NCBI GenBank assembly: GCA_003339415.1
Contig: PDHQ01000002.1
Span: forward strand, 436,159-500,158
Source of the DNA: Ophiocordyceps camponoti-saundersi (nom. inval.)
Lineage: Eukaryota; Ascomycota; Sordariomycetes; Hypocreales; Ophiocordycipitaceae
Direction of reading: 5' to 3'
Length of the DNA: 64,000 nucleotides
The position numbers were made by a program, and so were the translations under genes. Below the pieces are notes generated by a model. It saw only the letters and a list, made by a program, of their open reading frames with translations. It was not told the DNA's origin and did not search any database. The stretch's first letter is position 1, and each line of letters begins with the position of its first letter. This document shows positions 1 to 11,268 of this stretch, piece by piece.

Positions 1-113
1 GACGGACCAAAATGGCTGTCACAGAGATGTTGGTTCTGTTCTTCTCTTTCGTTTCTTCTGTGTCCTTTTCAATCCTCATTTTGATTTCTTCTGCCTTGTT
101 GCCGATTGTCAAA

Positions 114-214
114 GCATGATGCGTGAGGGCTTGAGGTCGACTGTCAAGCATGGTGGGCGAGGGAGGGCTTGGGGTCGGCTGACAAGCATGATGAGGGGCT
201 CGGGGTCGACTCGG
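114..214. repeat. Three degenerate tandem copies of a 34-38 bp unit
   Basis: Three consecutive units each begin GCATGRTG and carry a core close to GGSTYGRGGTCGRCT, starting at 114, 148 and 186. The third is truncated. The rest of 1-515 holds no gene I can support. Confidence 0.6.
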
Positions 215-515
215 CGGCAAAATCTGTTCTGATTACTAGGGTTTCCCTTGCGGGCTCATGAAAATAAAAAAGGATTTGCGTCTACGTGTAGGAAGGAGTG
301 TAGGCAGCGGCTTATGGTCATGCTTGTAAGTGAGGGTATCACGAGAGTGCGAGAGTAAAAAGAGATTTCATTAGTCGTAAGGAGGGGGGGGTTGAGGGGA
401 TAAAGACACGATTCCACGGGAAGAATTACAACCAGAGGCAATTCGTTACAATCTCTGTGATGACAATTGTCTTATGCCATGACACCTACTATTGATCCCC
501 TTGGATGGGGGGATA

Positions 516-1371
516 TCAAAGTTGGGTCGACGTGGTAGACATCGTCATATTCACATGGCACTGAATCAGACAGGAAAGGAAGAAAAAACGGGAATCCTGT
601 CAGTGCTGCCGCGCGCTCGGAAATACGAGGGGAAAGGAGCCTTTGACTTACGACTTCAACCGCCTTGCGGCCCTCTCGAACAATTTGAATATGGCGGTCG
701 ATGGCTAGAGAGATCAAGAATGTAAGCAGCAACGGAAAAACCAGGAAGCGGAAAGCAGAGGGGCGAATCAGAAAGGGAAGCAAACCCTTGCCGTCACCCC
801 TATGGGCCAGATGGGCCTCCTTAGAGTCCCAACCTATGAGCATGGCAGCAGCGGATCCGTCCTCAGAAGGCGCCTCCAGCTCGGACCCATGACGGGCAAC
901 GACATCAAGCGGACCCCAAGCAGAGGCGTGAAAGCCCTTCATGGCCTCGCCCTCGAGGGCATCGACGAAGGGCTTCAAGCGAGCGGGTATGAAATCGCCT
1001 TCCGTCCCCAGGGCGAAGAAAACCTCGGTGCAGGGGGCGGAGAGGGCCTCGACGGGACGGCCTACCAGGCTGAGTCGACGGATGACGTCGGCCGCGGAGA
1101 TGGCGCGTAGGCCGGCTAGCCAGGCGGTTCGCTCTGCTGAGGCGACGAAGGCGTCTAGTTCGGAGGCTGAGGTCCAGCGCACGGCTAGCATCCAGTCTGT
1201 AGGACGCTCTTGGACGGCGCCGTGGTGTAGGCTGGTGACGCCGGGGACGCGGCTTATCTGGTCGCAGACGGAGGAGAGGAATGAGTGGGGAGGGGAGCTG
1301 GGGCTTGGTTGTAGGTCTGGCTTGAAGGTGATGGTGATGAGTTCGATGATGGATGGCGATGATGATGCCAT
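516..1371 (-). CDS. Stress-responsive A/B-barrel (dimeric alpha-beta barrel) protein
   Basis: The model is complement(join(516..560, 652..704, 798..1371)), 223 aa. The first exon encodes two ferredoxin-like halves: IIELITITFKPD opens the first, and EVFFALG through AAAMLIGWDSKEAHLAH forms the second, as in two-domain stress-responsive A/B-barrel proteins. Intron 1 (705-797, 93 nt) has donor GTGACG and acceptor CTCTAG. Intron 2 (561-651, 91 nt) has a perfect GTAAGT donor, a CTGAC branch site and TTCAG. Splicing gives the usual C-terminal ending KAVEVCHVNM and stops at 516. Intron 1 is a multiple of three and contains no stop, so an unspliced reading frame also stays open. The family is small, cytosolic and mostly of unknown catalytic role; no substrate can be inferred. 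The gene is divergent from ISC1 across a shared 624-bp upstream region. Confidence 0.75.
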
Positions 1372-1995
1372 GGTTATTCACCTGTAGCCTGTGGGTAGGT
1401 GGTTGGCAGATTTGCTTCGTCGAAGCGGGAGCTCATCTAGGTATATAAAGCTGTCGTTCCCCATCCATCTCCATCTCCGCTCTAAAAATCACGTGATGGA
1501 TTTTATCCACGGTTAATCGGACAGAGTCGTCGGAGAGTCGTCGGAGACTTGATAGACAGACGACGGATGATGCAGCTCACGTGATGATTACGGAGTGCAT
1601 GAGTTACGTGGGTAGGTCACGTCCGTAGTGGTGGGCCGGCATTAGTGGCCTGCCACGGAAGGCGGCCTTCTTCTTCGTAGCTTCGACATACTCCTACCTA
1701 CGGCCAGATTGATCACGGCCCTGATGGCTTTTTTCTTCCTAAGACTAATCCTATCTGAGGTACTGATAGGATCCTTTCCCAGGTACTAATCAAGCGAGAA
1801 GCCAGGCTTCTCTCTAGGGTAGGTGCGATGTCAAACGCTGTTAGTATGAACATCGTCTAATTCAACCACCAGCCCAAGCATCGCACTCCCTCATCCATCC
1901 CAAGCATCTCCCGTGAACGACTCTTTCATTTCAAAAGGGTATTTCCAAGCTTCACATCGCATCTTCTACACCCTTCATCCATCCTCATAAAAAAA
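1372..1995. promoter_or_regulatory. Bidirectional promoter region with two TCACGTGA sites
   Basis: This spacer separates the divergent A/B-barrel gene and ISC1. It holds TATATAAA-like sequence at 1441-1449, about 70 bp before the A/B-barrel start, and two palindromic TCACGTGA E-box-type sites at 1489-1496 and 1577-1584. Such sites bind bHLH factors of the Cbf1 class in yeasts; the factor acting here is unknown. The ISC1 side has a C/T-rich leader ending in an A-run directly before the ATG. Confidence 0.5.
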
Positions 1996-3529
1996 ATGCC
2001 ATCAAAGGACAAACCCGAAGTTTCCATCTCAACCTCCTCCCCTCCCCCCCTCCCGACGGACCTAACAATCCTAACGCTCAACTGCTGGGGCCTCCTCCAC
2101 ATCTCATCAGACCGAAAGCAAAGACTAGCCGAGATAGGTCAACAGATCGCCTCTCTCCGTGATCCAGCCCCGCAGATAGTCTGCCTGCAGGAGTGCTGGG
2201 TAGGAAGCGACTTCGAAGCCATCCGCGAGACGACGAGGCATCTTCTCCCCCACGCGAAGCTATACCGCTCCGGCGTCCTGGGCGCAGGCCTGGCCATACT
2301 CAGCCGTTGGCCGTTTGAGGATTCTTCCATGGTTCGCTTCCCGCTCAATGGTCGGCCTACGGCTTTTTGGAGGGGGGATTGGTACGTTGGCAAGGGCGTT
2401 GCCTGGGCTGTTTTGAGGGTGGGATCGCATCTCATTCACGTCTTGAACACGCATGTGAGTTGTCTTGCCTTGTTGAAGGAGTTGTCTCTTGGTTCTTCTT
2501 CCTCCCTCGTCCCCGTTTCCATGATGACATTAAAACCTCCTCTCGCAGACACACGCCCCCTACGCAAAACACTTCCACGACTCATCCTACGCCTGCCACC
2601 GAACAGCTCAAGCCTGGGAGATATCCAAACTCCTGCGCACCGCCACCTCAACAGGCCATCTCGTCCTGGCCGTCGGAGACTTCAACATGCTGCCCCTATC
2701 CCTCCCCCACCGGATCATCACCGGCCGCGCCCCCGTCCACGACGCATGGCGCGTCCTCCATCCGAACAGTTCCCTGGGTCCAGTCCCGGCTCCGATGGCC
2801 CCCACCGCCGAGTCCCGCCACGGTACCTTGGTCCAAGAGCCGGCCGTCGTCGTTCCCGGAGCCCGCTTCAACCTGGAGGAAAACGGCGTGACGAGCGACA
2901 GCATCTACAACACCTGGCGCTGGACCAAGAACGCCAGGAACAGTCTGCGCGCAGGCCGCGCCGTGCCCGTAGAACCAGACGCCCCCGACCCCCGCGGCAA
3001 ACGGCTCGATTACGTATTTGCCTCCGCCACCAAGCCCTGGGCCGTCGTCGACGCGGCCGTCGTCCTCACAGACCCCCATCCCCATCTCGGCGTCTCCCTG
3101 TCCGATCACTTCGCCGTCCGCGCCACCCTCCGCCAACATCCCTCGGCTTCAGACGAGCACGATGCCAGCGGCGGTCAAGATGATCGCCATGGCCTCTCCG
3201 CAGCCGACTACGATGAGATCCTCTCCCTCATTGACACCTACACCGCCCGCGAGCGCACCCAGCGCCGCTGCAGAGCCCTACACTTCTGCGCCGCCCTCGT
3301 TGTCTGGCTAGCCTGCCTCGTCGCGGCCTGGTTCAGCCCCCGTGACTTTGTCTGCTTCCTCCTCGCCCTGGTCGCCAGCCTCGTCCTGGCCGCCGGCATC
3401 GTCGACGGCGTCCTCGCCCTTTTCTTCTTCACCTCCGAGCTGCAAAGCCTCGACGAGTTCGCCTGGGAAGTCCGCAACGCGAGATCGCTCGCTTCTCCCC
3501 TGAAGCAACCTGAGGAAAAAGGTCAATGA
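1996..3529 (+). CDS. ISC1: Inositol phosphosphingolipid phospholipase C (neutral sphingomyelinase family)
   Basis: The model is join(1996..2454, 2549..3529), 479 aa; the 94-nt intron has GTGAGT and CGCAG ends. Fungal ISC1 hydrolyses inositol phosphosphingolipids to phytoceramide and acts at ER and mitochondrial membranes. The N-terminal part is an endonuclease/exonuclease/phosphatase fold: LTLNCWGL near residue 28, the metal-ligand Glu in CLQECW, NTHTHAPY across the splice junction, the GDFNMLP motif and LSDHFAV near the end of the domain. The C-terminus has two hydrophobic segments (ALHFCAALVVWLACLVAAWF and FVCFLLALVASLVLAAG), the paired membrane anchor expected of this family. Length agrees with yeast Isc1 (about 477 aa). 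ISC1 is known to be activated by anionic phospholipids; nothing in the sequence shows its transcriptional control beyond the CACGTG-containing shared promoter. Confidence 0.92.
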
Positions 3530-3697
3530 GCATCGCAGAGGCGTAGTCAACTCATGATCTGCATCGGCCTAACGAGAGTCATTATGATAGAATGTCGTGT
3601 AATTCTGTTAGCCTTTAAACATCTCCCCCTTGTCACCCCCCACAAGCCTCCCTCCTCTCTTGCTGTCCTCCGAGCTGAGCTGAGCTGGGTGACCTCT

Positions 3698-3698
<1 letters not shown>

Positions 3699-3740
<42 letters not shown>
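3699..3740. repeat. Poly-C tract (42 C) in the ISC1-GLT1 spacer
   Basis: An uninterrupted run of 42 C lies in the 532-bp spacer 3530-4061, followed by a 20-nt TC dinucleotide run at 3775-3794. No gene is seen in the spacer. It acts as the GLT1 upstream region and is pyrimidine-rich on the coding strand. Confidence 0.9.
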
Positions 3741-3743
<3 letters not shown>

Positions 3744-4061
3744 CCCACCTCCCGCCAGACTTCCTGTCCTTTGATCTCTCTCTCTCTCTCTCTCCCTCTC
3801 TCCCCCCCCCGTATCGCCACTTTCATCCCGAAATTACTTGCCCGCCTCGTCCGCAGAGCTGACTGACTTCCCAAGCCCCTCAAAAGTCTTAGATAGATCC
3901 GTTCCAGAGCAGCCTTCGGCGCTGCTCTCACCTACCTACTTCTTTTTCTTGTCTACGCTGCCGTTCGCCTCGACTTGTCCTCTTTGACTTCCGACGCCCG
4001 CTACCGCCCGCCGACGTCGGTCTCCTCTCTGTGCCCGTCAGCCGCGGAATCCTCGCCTAGC

Positions 4062-7000
4062 ATGGGCCTGCTCGAGGATTTCGACGACCGACAAATCTCC
4101 ATCGAAGCCGACAACTACGTTTACAAGCCTTATGAGTATCAGACCGAGAACAACGCCTCCTGGGCGGGCGCCCTACCGGTGAAGCAGGGACTCTACGACC
4201 CGTCGTATGAAAAGGATGCCTGCGGAGTAGGCTTTGCCTGGTGCGTTTCGTCCGTTGTCGTTTCTGCCTCCGTTACCGCCTCTTCTGACGTGCGCCGTGC
4301 AGCCACATAAAGGGCAAGCCCAGTCACAAAATTGTCAGCGATGCGCGTAACCTACTGTGCAACATGACCCACCGGGGTGCCGTGGGTTCTGACGCCCGTG
4401 ACGGCGACGGCGCCGGGGTCATGACCTCCATACCTCATTGGTTCTTCATCAAGAACTTTGAGAGGGAGCAGGACATAAAGCTTCCACCTCCTGGCCAGTA
4501 TGCTGTTGGCAATCTGTTTTTTAAGCCCGACGAAGAGACCTTTGCCGAGTCTAAGAGGCAGTTGGAGGACATTGCCGAGTCGCTAGGCCTGCGTGTCCTG
4601 GGTTGGCGCCGCCCCCCTGTCGACTCTACTCTGCTCGGCCCGGCCGCCAAGTCCCGCGAGCCCTTCATCGCCCAGCCCTTTGTCGTCCTTGCCGATGCCT
4701 ATGGTCCCGGTGACGCGCCCCGGCCGACCGACGATTTTGACGAGCGCTTCTTCGAGCGCCAGCTCTACGTCTTGCGCAAGCGTGCCACGCACACCATCGG
4801 CCTCAAGAACTGGTTCTACCTCTGCTCGCTTTCCAACAAGAATATCGTCTACAAGGGACAACTTGCCCCCGTGCAGGTCTATTCCTACTACCACGACTTG
4901 GTGAATGCTGACTACGAGGCTCACTTTGCTCTAGTCCATTCCCGCTTCTCGACCAATACCTTTCCCTCGTGGGACCGCGCCCAACCCCTTCGCTGGGCCG
5001 CCCACAATGGCGAGATCAACACGCTGCGTGGCAACAAGAATTGGATGCGCGCTCGCGAGGGCGTCATGCAGTCCGACGTCTTCAAGGATGAGCTGGAGAT
5101 GATGTATCCCATCGTCGAGGAGAGTGGTTCTGACTCGGCCGCTTTTGACAACGTGCTCGAGCTCCTGACCATCAACGGCGTCCTGTCACTGCCCGAGGCC
5201 GTCATGCTCATGGTTCCCGAGGCCTGGCAGGGCAACGAGCACATGGATCCTCACAAGGCTGCCTTTTACGAATGGGCCGCCTGCCAGATGGAGCCGTGGG
5301 ACGGCCCGGCCCTCTTCACCTTCGCTGACGGACGCTACTGTGGTGCCAACCTGGATCGCAACGGGCTGCGGCCCTGCCGCTTCTACGTCATGGACGACGA
5401 CCGCATCATCTGCGCTTCCGAGGTCGGCACCATTCCGGTCGAGCCCGAGACCGTTGTCTACAAGGGTCGTCTGCAGCCTGGTCGCATGCTCTTGGTCGAT
5501 ACACAGGCCGGTCGCATCATCGACGATAAGGAGCTCAAAGAGGCTGTCGCTGGCCGGCACGACTTCCGCGCCTGGCTTGACCGAGAGCTCATTCTCATGC
5601 CCAGCATTCTCGAGGCGCTTAACGAGTCTTCAGTCGATCTCGAGGCCAGGCCTGACGCGGTTCTGCTTCAGGAGGATCCGCTGTTGCTTGCCTTTGGCTA
5701 CACCTTTGAGCAGGTCAGCTTGCTGCTGGCCCCGATGGCCGCCGACGAGAAGGAGGCGCTGGGCTCCATGGGTAACGATGGCCCCTTGGCGTGCTTGACT
5801 CAGGCGCCCCGCCTCCTCTACGACTACTTCCGCCAGCTCTTCGCCCAGGTCACAAACCCGCCCATCGACCCTATCCGCGAGTCTATCGTCATGTCTTTGG
5901 AGTGTTACGTCGGCCCCCAGGGTAATCTGCTCGAGATGGATCCGTCCCAGTGCGGCCGTCTCATGCTGCCCAGCCCCATTCTATCGATTCCCGAGTTCAA
6001 CGCCATCGTCAACATGTCGTCAATTTACCCCAAGTGGACCGTCAAGACCATCGACTTGACCTTCCCCAAGTCCCAAGGGATCCAGGGGTACCTGGATCAT
6101 CTCGATGAGATCTGCAATGAGGCCACGGCGGCCATCGAGGCGCGAGATCGCATCATCGTCCTCTCCGACCGCCGCACCTCAGCCGACCGTGTGGCCGTGT
6201 CCGCCCTGCTCGCTTCCGCCATGGTCCACCACCACCTCGTCAGCAACAAGTGGCGCTCCATGGTCGCCCTCGTCGTCGAGACGGCCGAGGCTCGCGAGGT
6301 TCATCACATGTGCGTGCTGCTAGGCTACGGCACCGACGCCGTCAACCCCTATCTCTCCATGGAGTGCATCCTGAAGCTCAACCGGGAGGGCTTGATCAAG
6401 CGGAAGCTCTCGGACGAGACTCTTATCCGCAACTATAAGCACTCGTGCGACGGCGGCATTTTAAAGGTCATGAGCAAGATGGGCATCTCCACCTTGGCTT
6501 CGTACAAGGGGGCGCAGATCTTCGAGGCCCTAGGCCTGGACGAGGAAGTTGTCGACCGATGCTTCAGGGGCACGGCCTCGCGCATCCAGGGTCTCACCTT
6601 CGAGTTGGTTGCGGAAGACGCGTTCCGATTTCACGAGCGCGGTTTTCCCTCCCGCTACACCGTCGCTGTCCAAGGCCTCCCCGAGTCCGGCGAATATCAC
6701 TGGCGCGACGGCGGTGAGGCTCACGTCAACGATCCCACCTCCATTGCCAACATCCAAGATGCCGTCCGCACCAAAAACGACAAGTCATATGAGGCCTATT
6801 CGCGGTCCGAGTACGAGCAGATCAAGAATTGCACGCTGCGCGGCCTTCTCGATTTCAACTTTGATGAACGAACGCCCGTGCCCATCGACCAGGTTGAGCC
6901 GTGGACCGAGATCGTGCGGCGCTTCTGTACTGGCGCCATGTCGTACGGTTCCATCTCGATGGAGTCCCACTCGACGCTGGCCGTGGCCATGAATCGGTTG

Positions 7001-10000
7001 GGCGGCAAGTCGAACACGGGCGAGGGCGGCGAGGATCCCGAACGGGCGCAGCGCTTGCCCAGCGGCGACACGATGCGATCCGCCATCAAGCAGGTGGCCT
7101 CTGGTCGATTCGGCGTCACGTCGGCCTACCTTGCCAACTCGGACGAGCTGCAGATCAAGATGGCTCAGGGTGCCAAGCCCGGCGAGGGCGGCGAGCTGCC
7201 CGGCCACAAGGTGTCCAAGTCGATCGCTCGCACGCGCCATTCCACGCCGGGCGTCGGCCTGATCTCGCCACCTCCCCATCACGACATCTACTCCATCGAG
7301 GACCTCAAGCAGCTCATCTACGACCTGAAATGCTCCGGCCCTCGCTCGCGCGTCTCGGTCAAGCTCGTGTCCGAGGTCGGCGTCGGCATCGTCGCTTCCG
7401 GCGTGGCCAAGGCCAAGGCCGATCACATACTCATCTCCGGTCACGACGGCGGTACCGGCGCCTCGCGATGGACCGGGATCAAGTACGCCGGCCTTCCCTG
7501 GGAGCTCGGCCTCGCCGAGACGCACCAGACGCTGGTCCTCAACGACCTACGCGGTCGCGTGGTGGTGCAGACGGACGGCCAGCTGAAGACCGGACGAGAC
7601 ATTGCCATCGCCTGCCTTCTCGGCGCCGAAGAATGGGGCTTCGCCACGGCGCCCCTGATTGCCCTGGGCTGCATCCTCACCCGCAAGTGTCACCTTAACA
7701 CCTGCCCGGTCGGTATCGCGACGCAAGATCCCGAACTGCGGAAGAAGTTCCAAGGGACTCCCGAGCACGCCATCAACTTCTTCTACTACGTCGCTAACGA
7801 GCTCCGCGCCATCATGGCCCAGCTGGGTTTCCGCACCATCAACGAAATGGTCGGCCACGTCGAGGTCCTGAAGGTGCGGGATGATCTCCGGACGAAGAAG
7901 ACGGCCAACATCGACCTGTCCCTACTTCTCACGCCGGCCCACAAGCTACGTCCCGGTGTTGCCACCTTCAATGTCCGCAAGCAGGATCACAAGCTCTACA
8001 TACGGCTCGACAATAAGCTCATCTCAGAGGCGGAGCTGACGCTCGATAAGGGACTACCGTCGAGGATCGAGTGCGACATCATCAACACGGACCGAGCCAT
8101 GGGCACATCGCTGTCGTACCAGATATCGAAACGATACGGTGAGGCTGGCCTGCCTCTGGATACGGTCCACGTCAACATCAAGGGGTCGGCCGGCCAGTCC
8201 TTTGGTGCCTTCCTCGCCCCCGGTGTCACGCTGGAGCTGGAAGGAGACGCCAATGACTACGTCGGCAAGGGGTTGTCGGGCGGCCGACTGATCATCTACC
8301 CGCCCCGTGCGGCCGTTTTCAAGGCGGAGGAGAACATTCTGATTGGCAACGTGTGCCTGTACGGAGCGACGAGCGGTACGTGCTTCTTCCGCGGTGTCGC
8401 CGCCGAGCGCTTCGCCGTCCGCAACTCGGGCGCTACGGCCGTCGTGGAGGGCGTCGGCGACCACGGCTGCGAATACATGACGGGCGGTCGCGTCGTGATT
8501 CTTGGCGGCACAGGCCGCAACTTCGCAGCCGGCATGTCGGGCGGCATCGCCTACATCCTCGACGTAAACCGCGACTTCCACTCAAAGTTGAATACGGAGA
8601 TGGTCGAGGCCGGACCGCTCGAAGATCCGGCCGAGATTGCTCACCTGCGCGGGCTCATTGAGGACCATCACCACTACACGGGATCTGAGCGGGCGGCCCG
8701 CATCCTCGTCGACTTTACTCGCGCCCTGCCCCGGTTTGTCAAGGTGCTGCCCGTCGACTACAAGCGTGTGCTGGAGGAGGAGGCGGCCAAGGCGGCGGCG
8801 GCCAAGCGGGCCGAGTACAATCTGCCGGTCGTCCCGGGCCCCAAGCACAAGGCGTCGGCAGACAAGGTCGGCAAGTTGCAGGACATGGAGGATGTCGTGG
8901 GCGACAAGGTGGCAGAGAAGAAGCGGGCGCTGGTGTTGGACAAGACTAGAGGCTTCATGAAGTACACGCGCCGGTCCGAGAAGTATCGTCCCGTCAATGT
9001 GCGCATCAAGGATTGGGCTGAGCTTAGCCATCGGCTTGATGAGGACGAGCTCAAGTATCAGTCGGCCCGCTGCATGGACTGCGGCGTACCCTTTTGCCAG
9101 TCAGAGACGGGCTGCCCCATCTCCAATATCATTCCCAAGTGGAACGAGCTGGTGTTCCAGAACCAGTGGAAGGATGCGCTCAACCGGCTGCTCATGACCA
9201 ACAACTTCCCCGAGTTCACGGGCCGCGTGTGTCCCGCCCCTTGCGAGGGCGCCTGCGTCCTGGGCATCAACGAGGATCCGGTGGGAATCAAGTCGATTGA
9301 GTGCGCCATCATCGATCGGGGCTTCGAGATGGGCTGGATGGTTCCGCAGGCGCCGAAGGTGCGGACGGGTAAGAAGATCGCCATCATCGGCTCCGGACCG
9401 GCCGGGCTGGCGTGCGCCGACCAGCTCAACCGGGCGGGTCACTTGGTGACAGTCTACGAGCGGGCCGACCGGCTGGGCGGGCTGCTCATGTACGGCATCC
9501 CCAACATGAAGCTCGATAAGCGCGTGGTCAAGAGGCGCACCGACTTCATGGCGGCCGAGGGCGTCCAGTTCGAGACTGGCGTCGCGGTAGGCGAGCAGGG
9601 TCAGCCGAGCCTGGCGGAACTCCGAAGCGGTAACGACGCCGTGGTCATCGCCACAGGCGCGACGGTGGCGCGCGACCTACCGATCAAGGGCCGAGAGTTG
9701 GACGGAATCCACTTCGCCATGGAGTTTTTGCACAAGAACACCAAGTCCCTCCTCGATTCGGAGCTGGTGGACGGCTCCTACATCTCAGCCAAAGGCAAGC
9801 ACGTCGTCGTCATCGGTGGCGGCGACACGGGCAACGACTGCATTGGTACTTCGGTGCGGCACGGCGCCAAGTCGGTGACCAACTTTGAGCTGCTGCCACA
9901 GCCGCCGCCGGAGCGGGCGGGCGACAATCCCTGGCCGCAGTGGCCTCGTATCTACCGTGTCGACTACGGCCACACGGAGGTGCGACAGCACACGGGAAAG

Positions 10001-10530
10001 GACCCGCGTGAATACTGCATCATGTCAGAGGAGTTCGTCGACGACGGCAGCGGCCGAGTCAAGGGTATCAATACGATCCGGGTGGAATGGACGAGGTCGC
10101 CGAGCGGCGGATGGGACATGAAGAAGGTGGACGGATCGCAGCAATTCTTCCCGGCCGACCTCGTGCTCCTGGCCATGGGTTTCCTCGGGCCCGAGTCACG
10201 GGTGCTTGGCGATGAGATTGAAAAGGACGGTCGCAAAAACATCAAGACACCGCCGGGCAGGTACTGCACCAACTTGAATGGGGTCTTTGCTGCGGGCGAT
10301 GCGCGGCGCGGACAGTCATTGATTGTGTGGTGAGTTTCGAGAGAGAGTGTTTATTATGTTGGCATCGAACAATCTTTACTGACGAGCCGTTGTTCAGGGG
10401 TATCAACGAAGGCCGAATGGCGGCGCGCGAGGTCGATTTGCACCTGGAGAAGTGCACCAACCTTCCTGTTACGGGCGGTATTGTGAAGCGTACGGCACAG
10501 GAGGTCTTGGGAAGGATCGAAGAGCATTAA
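4062..10530 (+). CDS. GLT1: Glutamate synthase (NADH), GOGAT
   Basis: The model is join(4062..4240, 4303..10329, 10398..10530), 2112 aa, close to the usual fungal length. It makes two glutamates from glutamine and 2-oxoglutarate with NADH, the assimilation step paired with glutamine synthetase. A 53-residue propeptide precedes Cys54 (KDACGVGFAC), the class II glutamine amidotransferase nucleophile. Then come the central domain, the FMN/synthase domain with the 3Fe-4S cysteines (CHLNTCPVGIATQ), the GXGXG beta-helix, and a fused small subunit. The latter has Cys clusters CMDCGVPFC and CPAPCEGAC for 4Fe-4S centres, GSGPAGL for FAD and IGGGDTGND for NADH. Intron 1 (62 nt) splits the codon of Cys60 in FAC; intron 2 (68 nt) restores W-GINEGR near the end. 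An upstream in-frame frame extends to 3975 but starts with TTG, so the ATG at 4062 is chosen. Confidence 0.96.
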
Positions 10531-10755
10531 GGCGTTGTCGGGCGACGTGATTCGGCTGAGCGTCGCATGGAGTTGGGATAGCAGCAAGGTCGAGGATCGG
10601 AGCGTCTGTGATTTGATGTGATGCCATGGTTGTCCTTTTGTGTGTGTATACCTTGACGAACGGGATCTGATGCCAGGAAACAAAGCTGTATTCGTATATG
10701 TTTATGGAGATATACATACATACATACCTATACATCATCGATGTGATGGGGGTGG

Positions 10756-10875
10756 TGAGGGCGAGAGTGAGGGCGAGGGTGAAGGCGAGGGTGAGGGCGA
10801 GGGCGAGAGTGAAGGTGAGGATGAGTTTGAGGTTGAGGACGAGGGCGAGGGCGAGGGCGAGGGCGAGGGCGAGGT
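10756..10875. repeat. GAGGGC hexamer minisatellite 3' of GLT1
   Basis: About 20 degenerate hexamers of the form GRGGGY/GAGGGC occupy most of this stretch. They read as alternating Glu-Gly on one strand and Leu-Ala on the other, which makes false open frames. The rest of the 738-bp spacer (10531-11268) has ATACATACAT runs, a CCTACCTAGGTAGG palindrome at 10933-10946 and the VTC4 leader; no gene is supported. Confidence 0.85.
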
Positions 10876-11268
10876 CTGAGCTGACCATTACAGTACATAT
10901 GTACGTCTGTAACTCTAGGAGAATGCCTGGTACCTACCTAGGTAGGGAGCCTCCTCCTATTTCCAGGGAGATTGGCCGCTGTAAAGTGTCCACTAAACTG
11001 GCAGACCACAGGGGCCGTGCTGGTCGCTGTCGACCCCACACAGCCACTATCGACTGCACTAGTCGGCAGCGCTCATAGCCAGACGCGGACATCTATCATC
11101 GCCAGCTCAAGGCAACAAAGTCGCACCCAGTGTGGAGGCTGTCTGCGTCTCTTCCCTACTGAAATCCTCGTCTCTCTCTCCATATTCTGCAGGTGATGGA
11201 AGAATACATGACCGGTTACTGAGAAGCTCGATCCTCCAGGCCGCGCTTCCATCTCTTCTCCCTTCGCG

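Noticed and set aside
2455..3183. Read-through continuation of the ISC1 first exon (Arg/Pro/Ser-rich)
   Set aside because: It is the intron plus the wrong frame of exon 2; splicing at 2454/2549 restores the conserved ISC1 sequence.
6785..7525. Long antisense frame (246 codons) opposite GLT1, with others nearby
   Set aside because: High GC at third positions of GLT1 creates open antisense frames; no independent protein-like motif.
10469..10888. Open frame of Leu-Ala repeats on the minus strand and Glu-Gly repeats on the plus strand
   Set aside because: Produced by the GAGGGC minisatellite; no start context, domain or splice partner.
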